Source of the DNA: Chitinophagaceae bacterium PMP191F
GTDB taxonomy: Bacteria > Bacteroidota > Bacteroidia > Chitinophagales > Chitinophagaceae
Assembly (NCBI GenBank): GCA_001302245.1
Contig: LGYU01000027.1
Location: 1 to 64,000 of the forward strand
Reading direction: 5' to 3'
DNA: 64,000 nt
Positions 53,202-61,746 of the stretch are shown piece after piece. Numbering within the stretch: position 1 is the first letter of the stretch; each line of letters begins with the position of its first letter. A program made the translations under genes and the position numbers. The notes under the pieces were generated by a model. The model was not told the origin of the DNA and searched no databases. It saw only the letters and a program-made list of their open reading frames with translations.

Positions 53202-53797
53202 CGGGCTTTTTTTTTAACAGCAGTAACGCTTTTCCTGGCTGCGGTGTATTTCAGAGAACTTTTCTTTGCATAATCTTCACTGTTGTATTCTTCATCGGTG
53301 GCGTATTTGTCGCGGTGTTTGATCAGCAACCAGCTATTGTCATCCTTTTTAAGCTTCACCAGTGCAAAACTGCCTTTCAGCTTACGGCCTTTCATTGTAA
53401 ACTTGATACTTCCCTTTTTAAGATCGGCGCTGAATTGCTTATCGGAAATAGCGTCTTCGTGTTCATCAACCGGCTGATAAGTACCTTTATCCCATACATC
53501 CACATGTCCTGCTCCATAATTGCCTTCGGGTATATCTCCTTCAAAAGTGGCATAGGAAACAGGGTGATCTTCCACCATCATAGCCAGCCGTTTGTCTTTG
53601 GGGTTGAGGGAAGGTCCTTTGGGAACGGCCCAGCTTTTCAGCGTGCCATTCAGTTCAAGCCTGAAATCGTAATGCAGACGTGATGCATGATGGCGCTGTA
53701 CTACAAACATCAGTTGATGACCTGTACCGGCAGTTTTTCCTTTCGGTTCTGGTGTATTGCGGAAATTCCGTTTGCGCTGATAAGTGCTTAATGACAT
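53198..53797 (-). CDS. ligD: LigD 3'-phosphoesterase domain
   Basis: 199-residue stand-alone phosphoesterase (PE) module that removes 3'-phosphate or 3'-ribonucleotide from broken ends. Key motifs: VQRHHASRLHYDFRLEL (catalytic His-His ... Asp) and EDHPVSYATFEGDIPEGNYGAGHV (the second metal-site His and Tyr). The C-terminus is Lys-rich, typical of a flexible linker. It starts with an ATG overlapping the Ku stop by one base and ends overlapping the ligase start. In fused LigD proteins this module lies next to the ligase, matching the gene order here. Confidence 0.9.
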   Translation of the reverse strand: MSLSTYQRKRNFRNTPEPKGKTAGTGHQLMFVVQRHHASRLHYDFRLELNGTLKSWAVPKGPSLNPKDKRLAMMVEDHPVSYATFEGDIPEGNYGAGHVDVWDKGTYQPVDEHEDAISDKQFSADLKKGSIKFTMKGRKLKGSFALVKLKKDDNSWLLIKHRDKYATDEEYNSEDYAKKSSLKYTAARKSVTAVKKKAR

Positions 53798-54573
53798 CAG
53801 GATGCTTTTTTAGTTCTGCCAATGCTGGCTTTCAGTTGCGACATAATATCTTTTGCCTTGCCGTGCACCACTGTCAGCTTAGGTTTGGCCACAGGTTTGC
53901 CTTTTGCCTTGGCCTGGATGATCTTTAACAGTGAGGCAGTGTATTTATCTTTGTATTTATCAATATTGAATTTTTTGGGAGTAAGCTGTTGTATCAACGA
54001 TAACGCCATTTTCAACTCGGCAGGTTTTACACTTGTTTTGGCAGGTACTGTAATATCCTTTGTACTTCGTAACTCTTCTGCAAAACGCAGCTTCATCAGG
54101 ATGATAATATTTTCAAAAGGACGTATCATACACAAATGTTCGCGTGCGCGTAATACAAAGGTGCCGATAGCTGCTTTGCCGCTTTCTTTCAGGGCTTCAC
54201 GCAGCAACGCATATGCCCTTTCACCTCCCTTTGAGGGTTCCACGTAATAGAAGGAATCGTAAAAAACGCTGTCTATATCTTCTATCTTTACAAATTCGTC
54301 AATGCCGATCACTTTGCTTTTTTCCGGGCTGGCTTTTTCAAAGTCTTCTTCGGTCAGCATCACGTAATTGTTTTTATACTTGTATCCTTTTACAATGTCT
54401 TCCCACTTAACAGGTTTACCGGTTTCTGCATTGATACGTTCAAACCGGATGTTGGCATGGTTACGCTTATCCAGCATATCCAGGTCCAGGCTGCTGCTTT
54501 CCACAGCACTGAAGAGTTTTACAGGAATATTCACCAGTCCGAAACCGATGGCTCCTGACCATATAGCACGCAT
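53797..54573 (-). CDS. ku: Bacterial Ku protein
   Basis: 258 residues from the ATG at 54573, beginning MRAIWSGAIGFGLVNIPVKL, the canonical Ku start; a further in-frame 56 codons upstream lack family character. Ku homodimers ring DNA ends and recruit LigD. Visible features are KWEDIVKGYKYKNNYVMLTEEDFE, SVFYDSFYYVEPSKGGERAYALL and REHLCMIRPFENIIILMKLRFAEEL, with a Lys-rich C-terminal tail. First gene of a four-gene operon ku, PE, ligase, polymerase. Confidence 0.95.
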   Translation of the reverse strand: MRAIWSGAIGFGLVNIPVKLFSAVESSSLDLDMLDKRNHANIRFERINAETGKPVKWEDIVKGYKYKNNYVMLTEEDFEKASPEKSKVIGIDEFVKIEDIDSVFYDSFYYVEPSKGGERAYALLREALKESGKAAIGTFVLRAREHLCMIRPFENIIILMKLRFAEELRSTKDITVPAKTSVKPAELKMALSLIQQLTPKKFNIDKYKDKYTASLLKIIQAKAKGKPVAKPKLTVVHGKAKDIMSQLKASIGRTKKAS

Positions 54574-54780
54574 AAAAACTGTTTTACCAGAGTTACTATA
54601 AAAAACAATGCCACGGCGCATCTGTTTAACGATGGCAATATCCGCAAACCGGTCCACAGCTGTTTTCAGTAGCGGGGTAGCATTGATAAACAAAAGTTTA
54701 CAAAATAATAATATAGGCGCCGGCGCTGATATAGGAGGCATGTATTATTAATAAAAATTGTAACCGTTGTCACAATGTCT

Positions 54781-54813
54781 AAAACATACGGGGTTCAGCC
54801 GGTATGTTTTTTT
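54781..54813 (+). terminator. Orphan plus-strand terminator hairpin
   Basis: AAAACATAC (54781-54789) pairs exactly with GTATGTTTT (54802-54810), with a partly paired inner loop, and continues into a run of seven T. On the plus strand there is no coding gene between the end of the ku transcription start region and here, so the hairpin either ends a short non-coding transcript or is incidental. Confidence 0.55.
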
Positions 54814-54996
54814 AATATCTCTTTTTTCTGAGTTTCAACTACTTATTTCCATTTTTGTGCAATTGATGTTTTTAATGGGATAATATATAATACAAGAGTA
54901 TGTTGTTCCTGTAAATGATACTGCCAGCCTGTCAAAAGACAGGGGCATGATAAAATAGAAACCAGCACTCATGTATCTGGTCTTCAGGCATTAAAA

Positions 54997-55009
54997 TGTG
55001 TCTGACACA
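54997..55009. promoter_or_regulatory. Palindrome TGTGTC-T-GACACA upstream of Crp-family gene
   Basis: A perfect 6+1+6 palindrome ends 11 bp before the TTG (55021-55023) of a candidate promoter. The TGTG...CACA ends resemble half-sites of Crp/Fnr-family regulators, so autoregulation is plausible, though the spacing is shorter than the E. coli CRP site. Confidence 0.45.
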
Positions 55010-55020
55010 CCCCCTGGTTC

Positions 55021-55051
55021 TTGTTGGTGTGAAATTTTGCATGTAATCTTG
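55021..55051 (+). promoter_or_regulatory. Candidate promoter TTG-N20-TAATCTTG
   Basis: TTG at 55021-55023 and TAATCTTG (one mismatch to TAnnTTTG) at 55044-55051 have the 20-bp spacing typical of Bacteroidota. The predicted transcription start would fall at or within a few bases of the ATG at 55056, giving a leaderless or near-leaderless mRNA. Confidence 0.4.
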
Positions 55052-55055
55052 CGCT

Positions 55056-55661
55056 ATGTCTACTATTATTGAAGAAAAGGGACTGTACGATTACCTGGCA
55101 CAGAAGCAGGTAACTGACTTAAAGGAAAAAGTAGCACATTTTACTTTGAAAAAGGGGGCACAATTATATGGTGCTCCACAGCGGTTTACAAATTTATATG
55201 AGATCATCAGTGGTGCAGTAAAACTGGGCAGGTTATCGCCTAAGGGAAAAGAATGCATTTACGAGATACTGACCCCCGGCGAATTTTTTGGCAATCTCTC
55301 TGTCCTGAACGACAGACCTTTTAATGAGTTCAGCAAAACATTAACTGCTACAGAGATCCGGTCGTACGATATCAGTTTTTTCAAGGAACAACTTACCGAC
55401 CCACAGGTTGCAGCGTGGTTTTACCCTAAAATAGTATCACGCTGGTACAAAACAGAATCCCTTCTTTTTTATATCCGTTCATTTGAACCACGCAAACGCA
55501 TACAGCAGGTACATGCCGATATGCATAAGAAAATACCAACAGCACACAGCCGTGAGGTATTCCTGGACAAACTTATTTCTTACTCCGACATTGCTGATCT
55601 TACAGCTACCACACGTCAACTGGTTGCTGAAACGGTAAAGGAATTGAGCGCCGAAAGCTGA
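55056..55661 (+). CDS. Crp/Fnr-family transcriptional regulator
   Basis: 201 residues: a cyclic-nucleotide-type sensor domain (about 25-115) with GAPQRFTNLYEIISGAVKLGRLSPKGKECIYEILTPGEFFGNLSVL, a long dimerisation helix, and a C-terminal winged helix (YSDIADLTATTRQLVAETVKEL). No iron-sulfur cysteine pattern. The phosphate-binding RxS motif of cAMP receptors is not obvious, so the ligand may be something else or absent. Divergent from ku; whether it regulates NHEJ is unknown. Confidence 0.88.
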   Translation: MSTIIEEKGLYDYLAQKQVTDLKEKVAHFTLKKGAQLYGAPQRFTNLYEIISGAVKLGRLSPKGKECIYEILTPGEFFGNLSVLNDRPFNEFSKTLTATEIRSYDISFFKEQLTDPQVAAWFYPKIVSRWYKTESLLFYIRSFEPRKRIQQVHADMHKKIPTAHSREVFLDKLISYSDIADLTATTRQLVAETVKELSAES

Positions 55662-55841
55662 TATACAAATCACTGATCACTTTGTAACAGGCCGTGAACG
55701 GTTAATGTGTTCACTGCTGATACCGGCTAGGCATTGCATAAGGATTTAACTGACAATGATTGAGTTGATATGGCAGCCGGCACTGCAACTGTCTTCCTTT
55801 CTTTATTAAACTTAATAATACCTGGTAGCAAAATGATAGTA

Positions 55842-55907
55842 GGATGCTCTGGAGATAATAGCTGGATACTCTGGGGATACTCTGGGGTTACTCCGGGTAT
55901 ATTCCGG
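55842..55907 (+). repeat. Six tandem 11-bp units
   Basis: Consecutive 11-mers: GGATGCTCTGG, AGATAATAGCT, GGATACTCTGG, GGATACTCTGG, GGTTACTCCGG, GTATATTCCGG. Two units are identical and most end in CTGG/CCGG. The period is close to one DNA helical turn, which would place the units on one face. Confidence 0.75.
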
Positions 55908-56292
55908 ACTTAACCTGAAGGAATGGGCAGGAAATACAGACGGAAAATAGATGCAGGTACCGGGAGCTGGGATAAAAAAATAAAAAGAGAATATTATAAA
56001 ATGTGGTTCCGGATTATTGATTTATGTTACTTTAACCGGTACTTTAAAGATCGGTTTTATTCAGCTTTTTTAACAATATCTCCGCACTTTTTTATCACTC
56101 ATATCGTTTTTATCTGATACCTGGTTTTCTGCTACTCCCGTGCTTGTTTCATCATCTTTAATTTTGTCTTCACAAACCGGTTCATCTTCAATTGTAGCAT
56201 TATTACATGTGCAATGTTTGATTCTGACACCCGTAACGCTAACGTAATGATTTGGTGATTTTGGCGATATCATTCATACCAGATAATGCCGA

Positions 56293-56300
56293 TAAATTTG
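56293..56300 (+). promoter_or_regulatory. Candidate -7 box for the NPP-type enzyme
   Basis: TAAATTTG is an exact TAnnTTTG match 64 bp before the ATG at 56364. The nearest TTTG upstream is 28 bp away, longer than usual. Confidence 0.35.
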
Positions 56301-56363
56301 CACCTGTTTTCGGGTTCGCTGCAGCATTTACTCTGAAAGCTATCAAAGCTTTAATAATTGTTT

Positions 56364-57791
56364 ATGAAAAAGACTCTTTCGTTTTTCAGAGTATTGCTAT
56401 TGTTATTACTTACAGGTTTACAGGTTACGGCTCAACAAAATACCAGTACAGATAAAAGACTGGCAAAATATGTAGTGCTGATCAGTATTGATGGCTTACG
56501 CCCTGATTTTTATCTCGACCCTTCCTGGCCTGTTCCCAATCTTCAATCACTCAAAAATAATGGCGTATATGCCAATGGGGTACGCGGTGTATTTCCTACA
56601 GTAACCTATCCTTCACATACAACCATCATTACAGGCGCCATGCCTGCAAAACATGGCATCTATTACAATACTATTTTTTCAGACTCCGGATCAACCAATG
56701 TGTGGTACCGCGAAGAACAGATGATCACCACAGAAACATTGTGGGATGCTGTTCGTAAATCAGGTATGACGTCAGCCTGTTTGTCATGGCCGGTATCAGT
56801 AGGCGCACCTGTTGATTACAATGTACCGGAGGCATGGATAAACAACGCTGCTTCTATCAACCCGCATGTAACACCCGGTTTGTTTGAAGAGATCCAGCAG
56901 AACGCTACCGGCAAACTGACGTATGCCGATATGAACCTGAACAACCTGGCCATTGACGAAAATCTCAGTCGTATGGCAGCTTATCTCATTAAAAGATACA
57001 AACCCAACTTTACTACTGTTCATATAGTATGTGTAGACCATGCTGAACATGAAACAGGTCGTAACAGCGAAGCGGTAGCAAAGGCACTGGCATCAGCCGA
57101 CCATGCAGTGGGCAATATTTTACAGGCTATTGAAGCTGCAGGTATCAAAGACAGTACTGCGGTGATCGTTACCGGCGACCATGGTTTTGCAGACATACAC
57201 ACCAGCTTTTCCCCGAATGTATTGCTGGCGCAATATGGCATCATTACCAAGCCCGGTACAAAAGATGGTTGGAAAGCAATGTTTCACAGCAGTGGTGCTT
57301 CTGCATTCCTGCATCTGAAAAACAGTGCTGATGCCAAAACACTGAATAAAATACGCGCAATACTTGACAGTCTCCCCCAGAATATTAAAAAACTGTTCCG
57401 AGTTGTAAACCGTGAAGAATTGGATAAGATAGGCGCTGACCCACGCGTGGCATTGGCTATTGCACCGATAGAAGGCGTTGCCATATCCGGTAGCAGCAAT
57501 GGTGAATTATTACGTCCTGCGCGCGGGGGCACACATGGTTTCTTCCCCGACTTTGCACATATACAAACAGGCTTTATTGCAAGCGGTGCAGGCATCAATA
57601 ACAATATTGTCATTAACCAGATGGGACTGGAAGATATAGCACCTGTTATTTCAAAACTGCTGGCACTTTCATTCCAGGCACCCGATGGTGTATTGTTGCC
57701 CGGTATTATTAAAAGCCCTTCTATGCGTGGCTTCAGACCACCTGCTGTTAATGGCAACATCAATGCCTCACAGGCACCACAGGAAAAGTAA
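56364..57791 (+). CDS. Secreted NPP-type phosphodiesterase (alkaline phosphatase superfamily)
   Basis: 475 residues from the ATG at 56364, with a signal peptide ending near QVTAQQ. Alkaline-phosphatase-superfamily two-zinc enzyme: first metal Asp in LISIDGLRPDF (about 42), catalytic Thr in FPTVTYPSHTTI (about 79), then HIVCVDHAEHETGR and IVTGDHGFADIH carrying the remaining metal ligands, and GGTHGFFPD supplying a late His. This is the nucleotide pyrophosphatase/phosphodiesterase (ENPP) pattern. Substrates may be nucleotides or lipid-derived phosphodiesters. It lies 52 bp before the Oar-like TonB receptor, suggesting a scavenging operon. Confidence 0.9.
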   Translation: MKKTLSFFRVLLLLLLTGLQVTAQQNTSTDKRLAKYVVLISIDGLRPDFYLDPSWPVPNLQSLKNNGVYANGVRGVFPTVTYPSHTTIITGAMPAKHGIYYNTIFSDSGSTNVWYREEQMITTETLWDAVRKSGMTSACLSWPVSVGAPVDYNVPEAWINNAASINPHVTPGLFEEIQQNATGKLTYADMNLNNLAIDENLSRMAAYLIKRYKPNFTTVHIVCVDHAEHETGRNSEAVAKALASADHAVGNILQAIEAAGIKDSTAVIVTGDHGFADIHTSFSPNVLLAQYGIITKPGTKDGWKAMFHSSGASAFLHLKNSADAKTLNKIRAILDSLPQNIKKLFRVVNREELDKIGADPRVALAIAPIEGVAISGSSNGELLRPARGGTHGFFPDFAHIQTGFIASGAGINNNIVINQMGLEDIAPVISKLLALSFQAPDGVLLPGIIKSPSMRGFRPPAVNGNINASQAPQEK

Positions 57792-57843
57792 CCCCCTTTA
57801 TACGATACAAACAATCACTAATTAACAAGCAACTCTATTTAGT

Positions 57844-60800
57844 ATGAGCAAAAAGAGCATTTTGTATGTATTGCTGCTGTTTTTATTGCCTGCGGTAATA
57901 ACAGCCCAGGTAACTACCGGTACAGTAACCGGTACGGTAAAAACGCCCGATGGCAAAACGCTGGCGGGAGCATCAGTTACACTTACACACCAGCCATCAG
58001 GCTCAAAGTATGTTACCATATCCGGTAAGGAAGGTACTTTTACCCTGAATGGTCTGCGTATTGGCGGACCATACGTACTGGTGGTAGAATTCGTAGGTTT
58101 TAAACCGCAGAGACGTGAAGACTTTTCTGTTACACTGGGTGAGCCTTACGATTTCAATATCCTGATGAATGACATTCACGCTACAGAGCTGGAAGGCGTG
58201 GTAGTAAAATCTGCCAAACGTACTGCAGCTGCCGAAAAAAGCGGCGCTTCTACAGTGATCGACTCCAGGCAACTGGCTACATTGCCTTCTTATTCAAGAA
58301 GTATCACTGACTTTACAAAACTTACCCCCCAATCAAACGGTGGCAACTCATTTGCTGGTCGCAGTGGTTATTACAACAACCTGAAAGTAGATGGTGCAAA
58401 CCTGAACAACAACTTTGGTTTAAGTACTGATCCATTGCCTGGTGGCGGTGCACAGCCCATTTCACTGGACGCGTTTGATGAGATCTCTGTAAACATTGCC
58501 CCGGTTGATGTACGTCAGTCAGGTTTTACAGGTGCCGGTATCAATGCTGTTACTAAAAGTGGTACCAACGAATTTCGCGGAACTGTATTCGGTTTTTACC
58601 GCGACCAGTCAATGAACGGTAGAAAAGCTGCTGATGTTGAACTGGCACAGGCTGCTTCTTCATCTAAAAAGAATATTGGTTTCAGCCTGGGTGGCCCTAT
58701 CATCAAGAACAAATTGTTCTTCTTTATTAATGGTGAGTATGAGGTGAACTCCGGTTCACGTATTACCAGCTATGTGCCCAAAGGCAGTACCAATCCCGGT
58801 AACCAGTCTGCCACACCACTGGATTCTATGGCTAAACTGTCTAAATACCTGATGGACACTTATGGTTACAACACCGGTGCTTATGACAACTATCCTTCAG
58901 CCAAAAGAGATAACTATAAATACCTGGCTAAACTGGACTGGAATATTAACAATCACCATAAGTTGACGGCTAAATACAGCAACTTCATCAGCAATGAAGA
59001 ACCTTCTTCTATCAATGGTACTTCAATTATTGGTGGTGGCGGCTTTGCGCTGACTGGCACTACAGCTTCTATCTCTACTTTGCCAAACAGCAGGCTGGGC
59101 AGCAGGGCAATGACCTTTGCCAACTCTGTTTATGGCTTTAAACATATTGTACGTTCTGGTACACTGGAGTTGAACAGTAACTTCCGTAAAATGTCGAACA
59201 GCTTACTGGTAACTGTTAGTAAAATACGAGATACTCGTGTAACTAACAGCTCACCATTCCCGTTTGTTGACATATTTGATGGAACAGCTACTGCCAACAA
59301 CTACATGAGTTTCGGATACGAGCCATACAGCTTTAACAATGATGTTATCAACAACGTATGGAACGTTACTGACAACTTTAACTACTATGCGGGTAAACAC
59401 ACTATCACCGGTGGTATCTCTTATGAATATCAACTGGTAGGTAACATGTTTATGCCTGGCGCACAGAGCTATTATGTGTACAATTCACTGAATGATTTTG
59501 TTACACAGAAAGCGCCGATCTATTATTCTTATGCTTATTCAATGGTGCCCGGTAAATCTGCCGTGTATTCTGCTGAATTGAAATTTGGTCAGTTAGGTTT
59601 CTATGCACAGGATGAAATTAAAGTAAACCCGAAACTGAAAGTAACACTTGGCTTACGCGCTGACCGTCCTGTTTATATAGAAAGAGCACTGGAAAACCCC
59701 GCTATCACAGCGCTGACATTTCCTGACAAGAACGGTACCATGACGCACTATACTGGTCAGTGGCCTGCATCAAGATTCAACCTGTCTCCCCGTGTAGGCA
59801 TAAGATGGGATGTGAAAGGTGATAAATCGCTGATCATCCGTGGTAGCACCGGTATCTTCAATGGTCTTAACCCGTTTGTATGGCTTACCAACATGCCTAC
59901 CAACAGTGGTATGTACCAGAACAGTGTTGCACTGCGTAACACCAATGCTGATGAAGCTGCGATCCTGGCAGATATGAAATTCAATCCTGCAGTAGATGCA
60001 TACGCTAACAAATTTCCACCTGTGGCAGGTGCTTCTCTGCCCAGCAATATTGTGCTGATTGATAAAAATTTCAAATTCCCGCAGATCTTCAGAACTGACC
60101 TGGCTATTGACAAAAACCTGGGCAGCGGTTTCAGCATGACCCTGGAAGGTATTATTACAAAAGATATCAATGCCATTGTAATGCGCAATGCCAATCTGAA
60201 AGATGCTACCGGTTTTGTAACAGGTCCTGATAACAGACCCCGTTATATGTCTACCGCTGCTGCTGACAGATACATTTATCCTAACGTAAGCTCTGCAGTT
60301 ATTGTAGAGAATACCAAAAAGGGTTATTCTTATGCTTTGACCGCACAATTGTCAAAAGCATTCAGTAAAGGTTTCTATGGTTCAGTAGCCTATACTTATA
60401 CCCGTGCAAAAGATGTTAGCGGCAACTCTGGTTCACAGGCTTACTCTGTATGGAACTCCAACGCAACTGTTGGTACTACCAACGATCAGGAACTGCATCC
60501 TTCTTCTGGTGTAGCAAGACACAGGGTTGTAAGTGCTTTATCATACAGAATTGAGTATGCTAACCACGCTGCAACTACCATTTCACTGATCTATGAAGGC
60601 GCTCCTTCAGGCAATATCACTTACAGAATCAATGGTGACATGAACGGTGATGGTAATAACCAGGACCTGATGTATGTACCAGTAAAAGCAAGCGACCTGA
60701 ATTTTGAGCAGTATACTGCAACTGTAAATGGCGCAGTATATACATTTACTGCTGCACAACAGGCTGCTGCATTAGACAAGTTCATCAACAACAGCCCTTA

Positions 60801-61155
60801 CCTGAGCAAACGTCGCGGACAATACACTGAAAGAAATGGTGCTGTAATGCCCTGGTACAGCAATCTGAACGCACGTATCATGCAGGATTTCTTCATTAAA
60901 GTGGGTGGCCGCAGACACACGCTGCAGGTAACTGCCGACATCCTGAACCTGCCCAACATGCTGAACAGGTATTGGGGTATCGTTCAAACCACCACTACTT
61001 CACAGCCGCTGGCTTTCAGAAGCTTTGATGCAAATGGTGCTCCTGTTTACCGTATGCAGAACCTGAACGGTGTATTGTACACTAAACCTTACCAGTATTC
61101 TTACAGCTCTTCCAGCACATGGAATGCTCAGATCGGCGTACGTTATATTTTTTAA
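57844..61155 (+). CDS. Oar-like TonB-dependent outer-membrane receptor
   Basis: 1103 residues. Signal peptide (1-22), CarboxypepD-regulatory-like domain (about 25-110, TGTVTGTVKTPDGKTLAGASVTL), plug (SYSRSITDFTKLTPQSNGG ... GFTGAGINAVTKSGTNEFRG) and an OmpA/Oar-type barrel, ending in an aromatic VRYIF. No STN domain, so unlike the SusC here it is not wired to a FecR. The Oar plug signature is seen in receptors for varied substrates. Located between two NPP-containing enzymes, it probably imports their product or substrate. Confidence 0.9.
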   Translation: MSKKSILYVLLLFLLPAVITAQVTTGTVTGTVKTPDGKTLAGASVTLTHQPSGSKYVTISGKEGTFTLNGLRIGGPYVLVVEFVGFKPQRREDFSVTLGEPYDFNILMNDIHATELEGVVVKSAKRTAAAEKSGASTVIDSRQLATLPSYSRSITDFTKLTPQSNGGNSFAGRSGYYNNLKVDGANLNNNFGLSTDPLPGGGAQPISLDAFDEISVNIAPVDVRQSGFTGAGINAVTKSGTNEFRGTVFGFYRDQSMNGRKAADVELAQAASSSKKNIGFSLGGPIIKNKLFFFINGEYEVNSGSRITSYVPKGSTNPGNQSATPLDSMAKLSKYLMDTYGYNTGAYDNYPSAKRDNYKYLAKLDWNINNHHKLTAKYSNFISNEEPSSINGTSIIGGGGFALTGTTASISTLPNSRLGSRAMTFANSVYGFKHIVRSGTLELNSNFRKMSNSLLVTVSKIRDTRVTNSSPFPFVDIFDGTATANNYMSFGYEPYSFNNDVINNVWNVTDNFNYYAGKHTITGGISYEYQLVGNMFMPGAQSYYVYNSLNDFVTQKAPIYYSYAYSMVPGKSAVYSAELKFGQLGFYAQDEIKVNPKLKVTLGLRADRPVYIERALENPAITALTFPDKNGTMTHYTGQWPASRFNLSPRVGIRWDVKGDKSLIIRGSTGIFNGLNPFVWLTNMPTNSGMYQNSVALRNTNADEAAILADMKFNPAVDAYANKFPPVAGASLPSNIVLIDKNFKFPQIFRTDLAIDKNLGSGFSMTLEGIITKDINAIVMRNANLKDATGFVTGPDNRPRYMSTAAADRYIYPNVSSAVIVENTKKGYSYALTAQLSKAFSKGFYGSVAYTYTRAKDVSGNSGSQAYSVWNSNATVGTTNDQELHPSSGVARHRVVSALSYRIEYANHAATTISLIYEGAPSGNITYRINGDMNGDGNNQDLMYVPVKASDLNFEQYTATVNGAVYTFTAAQQAAALDKFINNSPYLSKRRGQYTERNGAVMPWYSNLNARIMQDFFIKVGGRRHTLQVTADILNLPNMLNRYWGIVQTTTTSQPLAFRSFDANGAPVYRMQNLNGVLYTKPYQYSYSSSSTWNAQIGVRYIF

Positions 61156-61176
61156 TCACAATAATCACTCTACAAT

Positions 61177-61665
61177 ATGAAATTATTTTGGTTTTCATCC
61201 GCAGTTATTGGCGTGTTACTGGCAACAGGCTGCACTAAAAATAACGACAGCGTGAAAAGCAGCCTGGAAAATGCACTACCTGCTATTGAGATCACCAGCC
61301 TGGGTTTATTGCAACAGGTAGGCCCTTTTGCCACCACAGATGCTATCCAGGTAACATTTGGTGGTGCACTTACAAAAACCGATGCGGGTGTATTTGATAT
61401 TGCCTGGTATGATGGCAACACCAGAACAGACACCGTTCATTTTGATAGCTGGAATATGGCAGCAGCAGCTGCTAATGCCAACAATGCTATCAGCACTACT
61501 TTTATTGGCACTTCTTATCCCAATACCAATGCCTTTTCCGGCAACCTGGTACTGAAACTGTCAAAACTGACCTCTGGTAAGTCATATACGTTGCGTGCAT
61601 ACGCACGTACTACCAACAACCAGATGGCTACAGTATCCGTAACGAGGATGATCACTATGAAATAA
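61177..61665 (+). CDS. Small lipoprotein of unknown function
   Basis: 162 residues. Lipobox LLATGC gives Cys19 as the lipidated residue. The mature part is a single Ser/Thr/Asn-rich beta-sandwich-like domain with repeats TDAIQVTFGGALTKTDAGVFD and LTSGKSYTLRAYARTTNNQM, reminiscent of fibronectin type III. It follows the TonB receptor by 21 bp and may be an accessory surface protein. A strong terminator follows it. Confidence 0.75.
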   Translation: MKLFWFSSAVIGVLLATGCTKNNDSVKSSLENALPAIEITSLGLLQQVGPFATTDAIQVTFGGALTKTDAGVFDIAWYDGNTRTDTVHFDSWNMAAAAANANNAISTTFIGTSYPNTNAFSGNLVLKLSKLTSGKSYTLRAYARTTNNQMATVSVTRMITMK

Positions 61666-61683
61666 GCGCAAGGAAAAAAGGAG

Positions 61684-61717
61684 TACATCCATGGTTAATT
61701 CCGTGGATGTATTTTTT
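61684..61717 (+). terminator. Intrinsic terminator after the lipoprotein gene
   Basis: An 11-bp stem (TACATCCATGG / CCGTGGATGTA, one G-T pair) with a 6-nt loop is followed by TTTTTT. It lies 18 bp after the lipoprotein stop and ends 29 bp before the next ATG, so the next gene either uses read-through or its own promoter. Confidence 0.9.
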
Positions 61718-61746
61718 ATTAAAGCAACTTCTGAAAGGAACACTAT

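Larger units (their letters stand above)
54574..55020. other. Gene-free region upstream of ku and the Crp-family gene
   Basis: A 447-bp stretch upstream of both the leftward ku operon and the rightward regulator. It holds a hairpin with a T-run on the plus strand (54781-54813) that has no coding gene upstream, and a 13-bp palindrome at 54997-55009. Otherwise AT-rich with no ORF of note. Confidence 0.55.
55662..56363. other. Gene-free region with an 11-bp tandem repeat
   Basis: No supported gene in 700 bp. The notable content is a set of six 11-bp units at 55842-55907 and a TAAATTTG box at 56293-56300 ahead of the next gene. A 67-codon minus-strand frame (56070-56273) with several Cys residues is probably not real: it lacks family resemblance and codon character. 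Confidence 0.55.

Noticed and set aside
56070-56273. 67-codon Cys-containing minus-strand frame
   Set aside because: No start context, family resemblance or neighbour support; probably chance.
57284-57814. A 176-codon minus-strand frame antisense to the NPP gene
   Set aside because: It lies fully antisense to a well-supported enzyme gene and has no family resemblance; a shadow of the codon pattern.
59757-60348. Long minus-strand frames (145 and 192 codons) antisense to the TonB receptor
   Set aside because: Overlapping each other and the receptor barrel; they reflect codon bias of the plus-strand gene.
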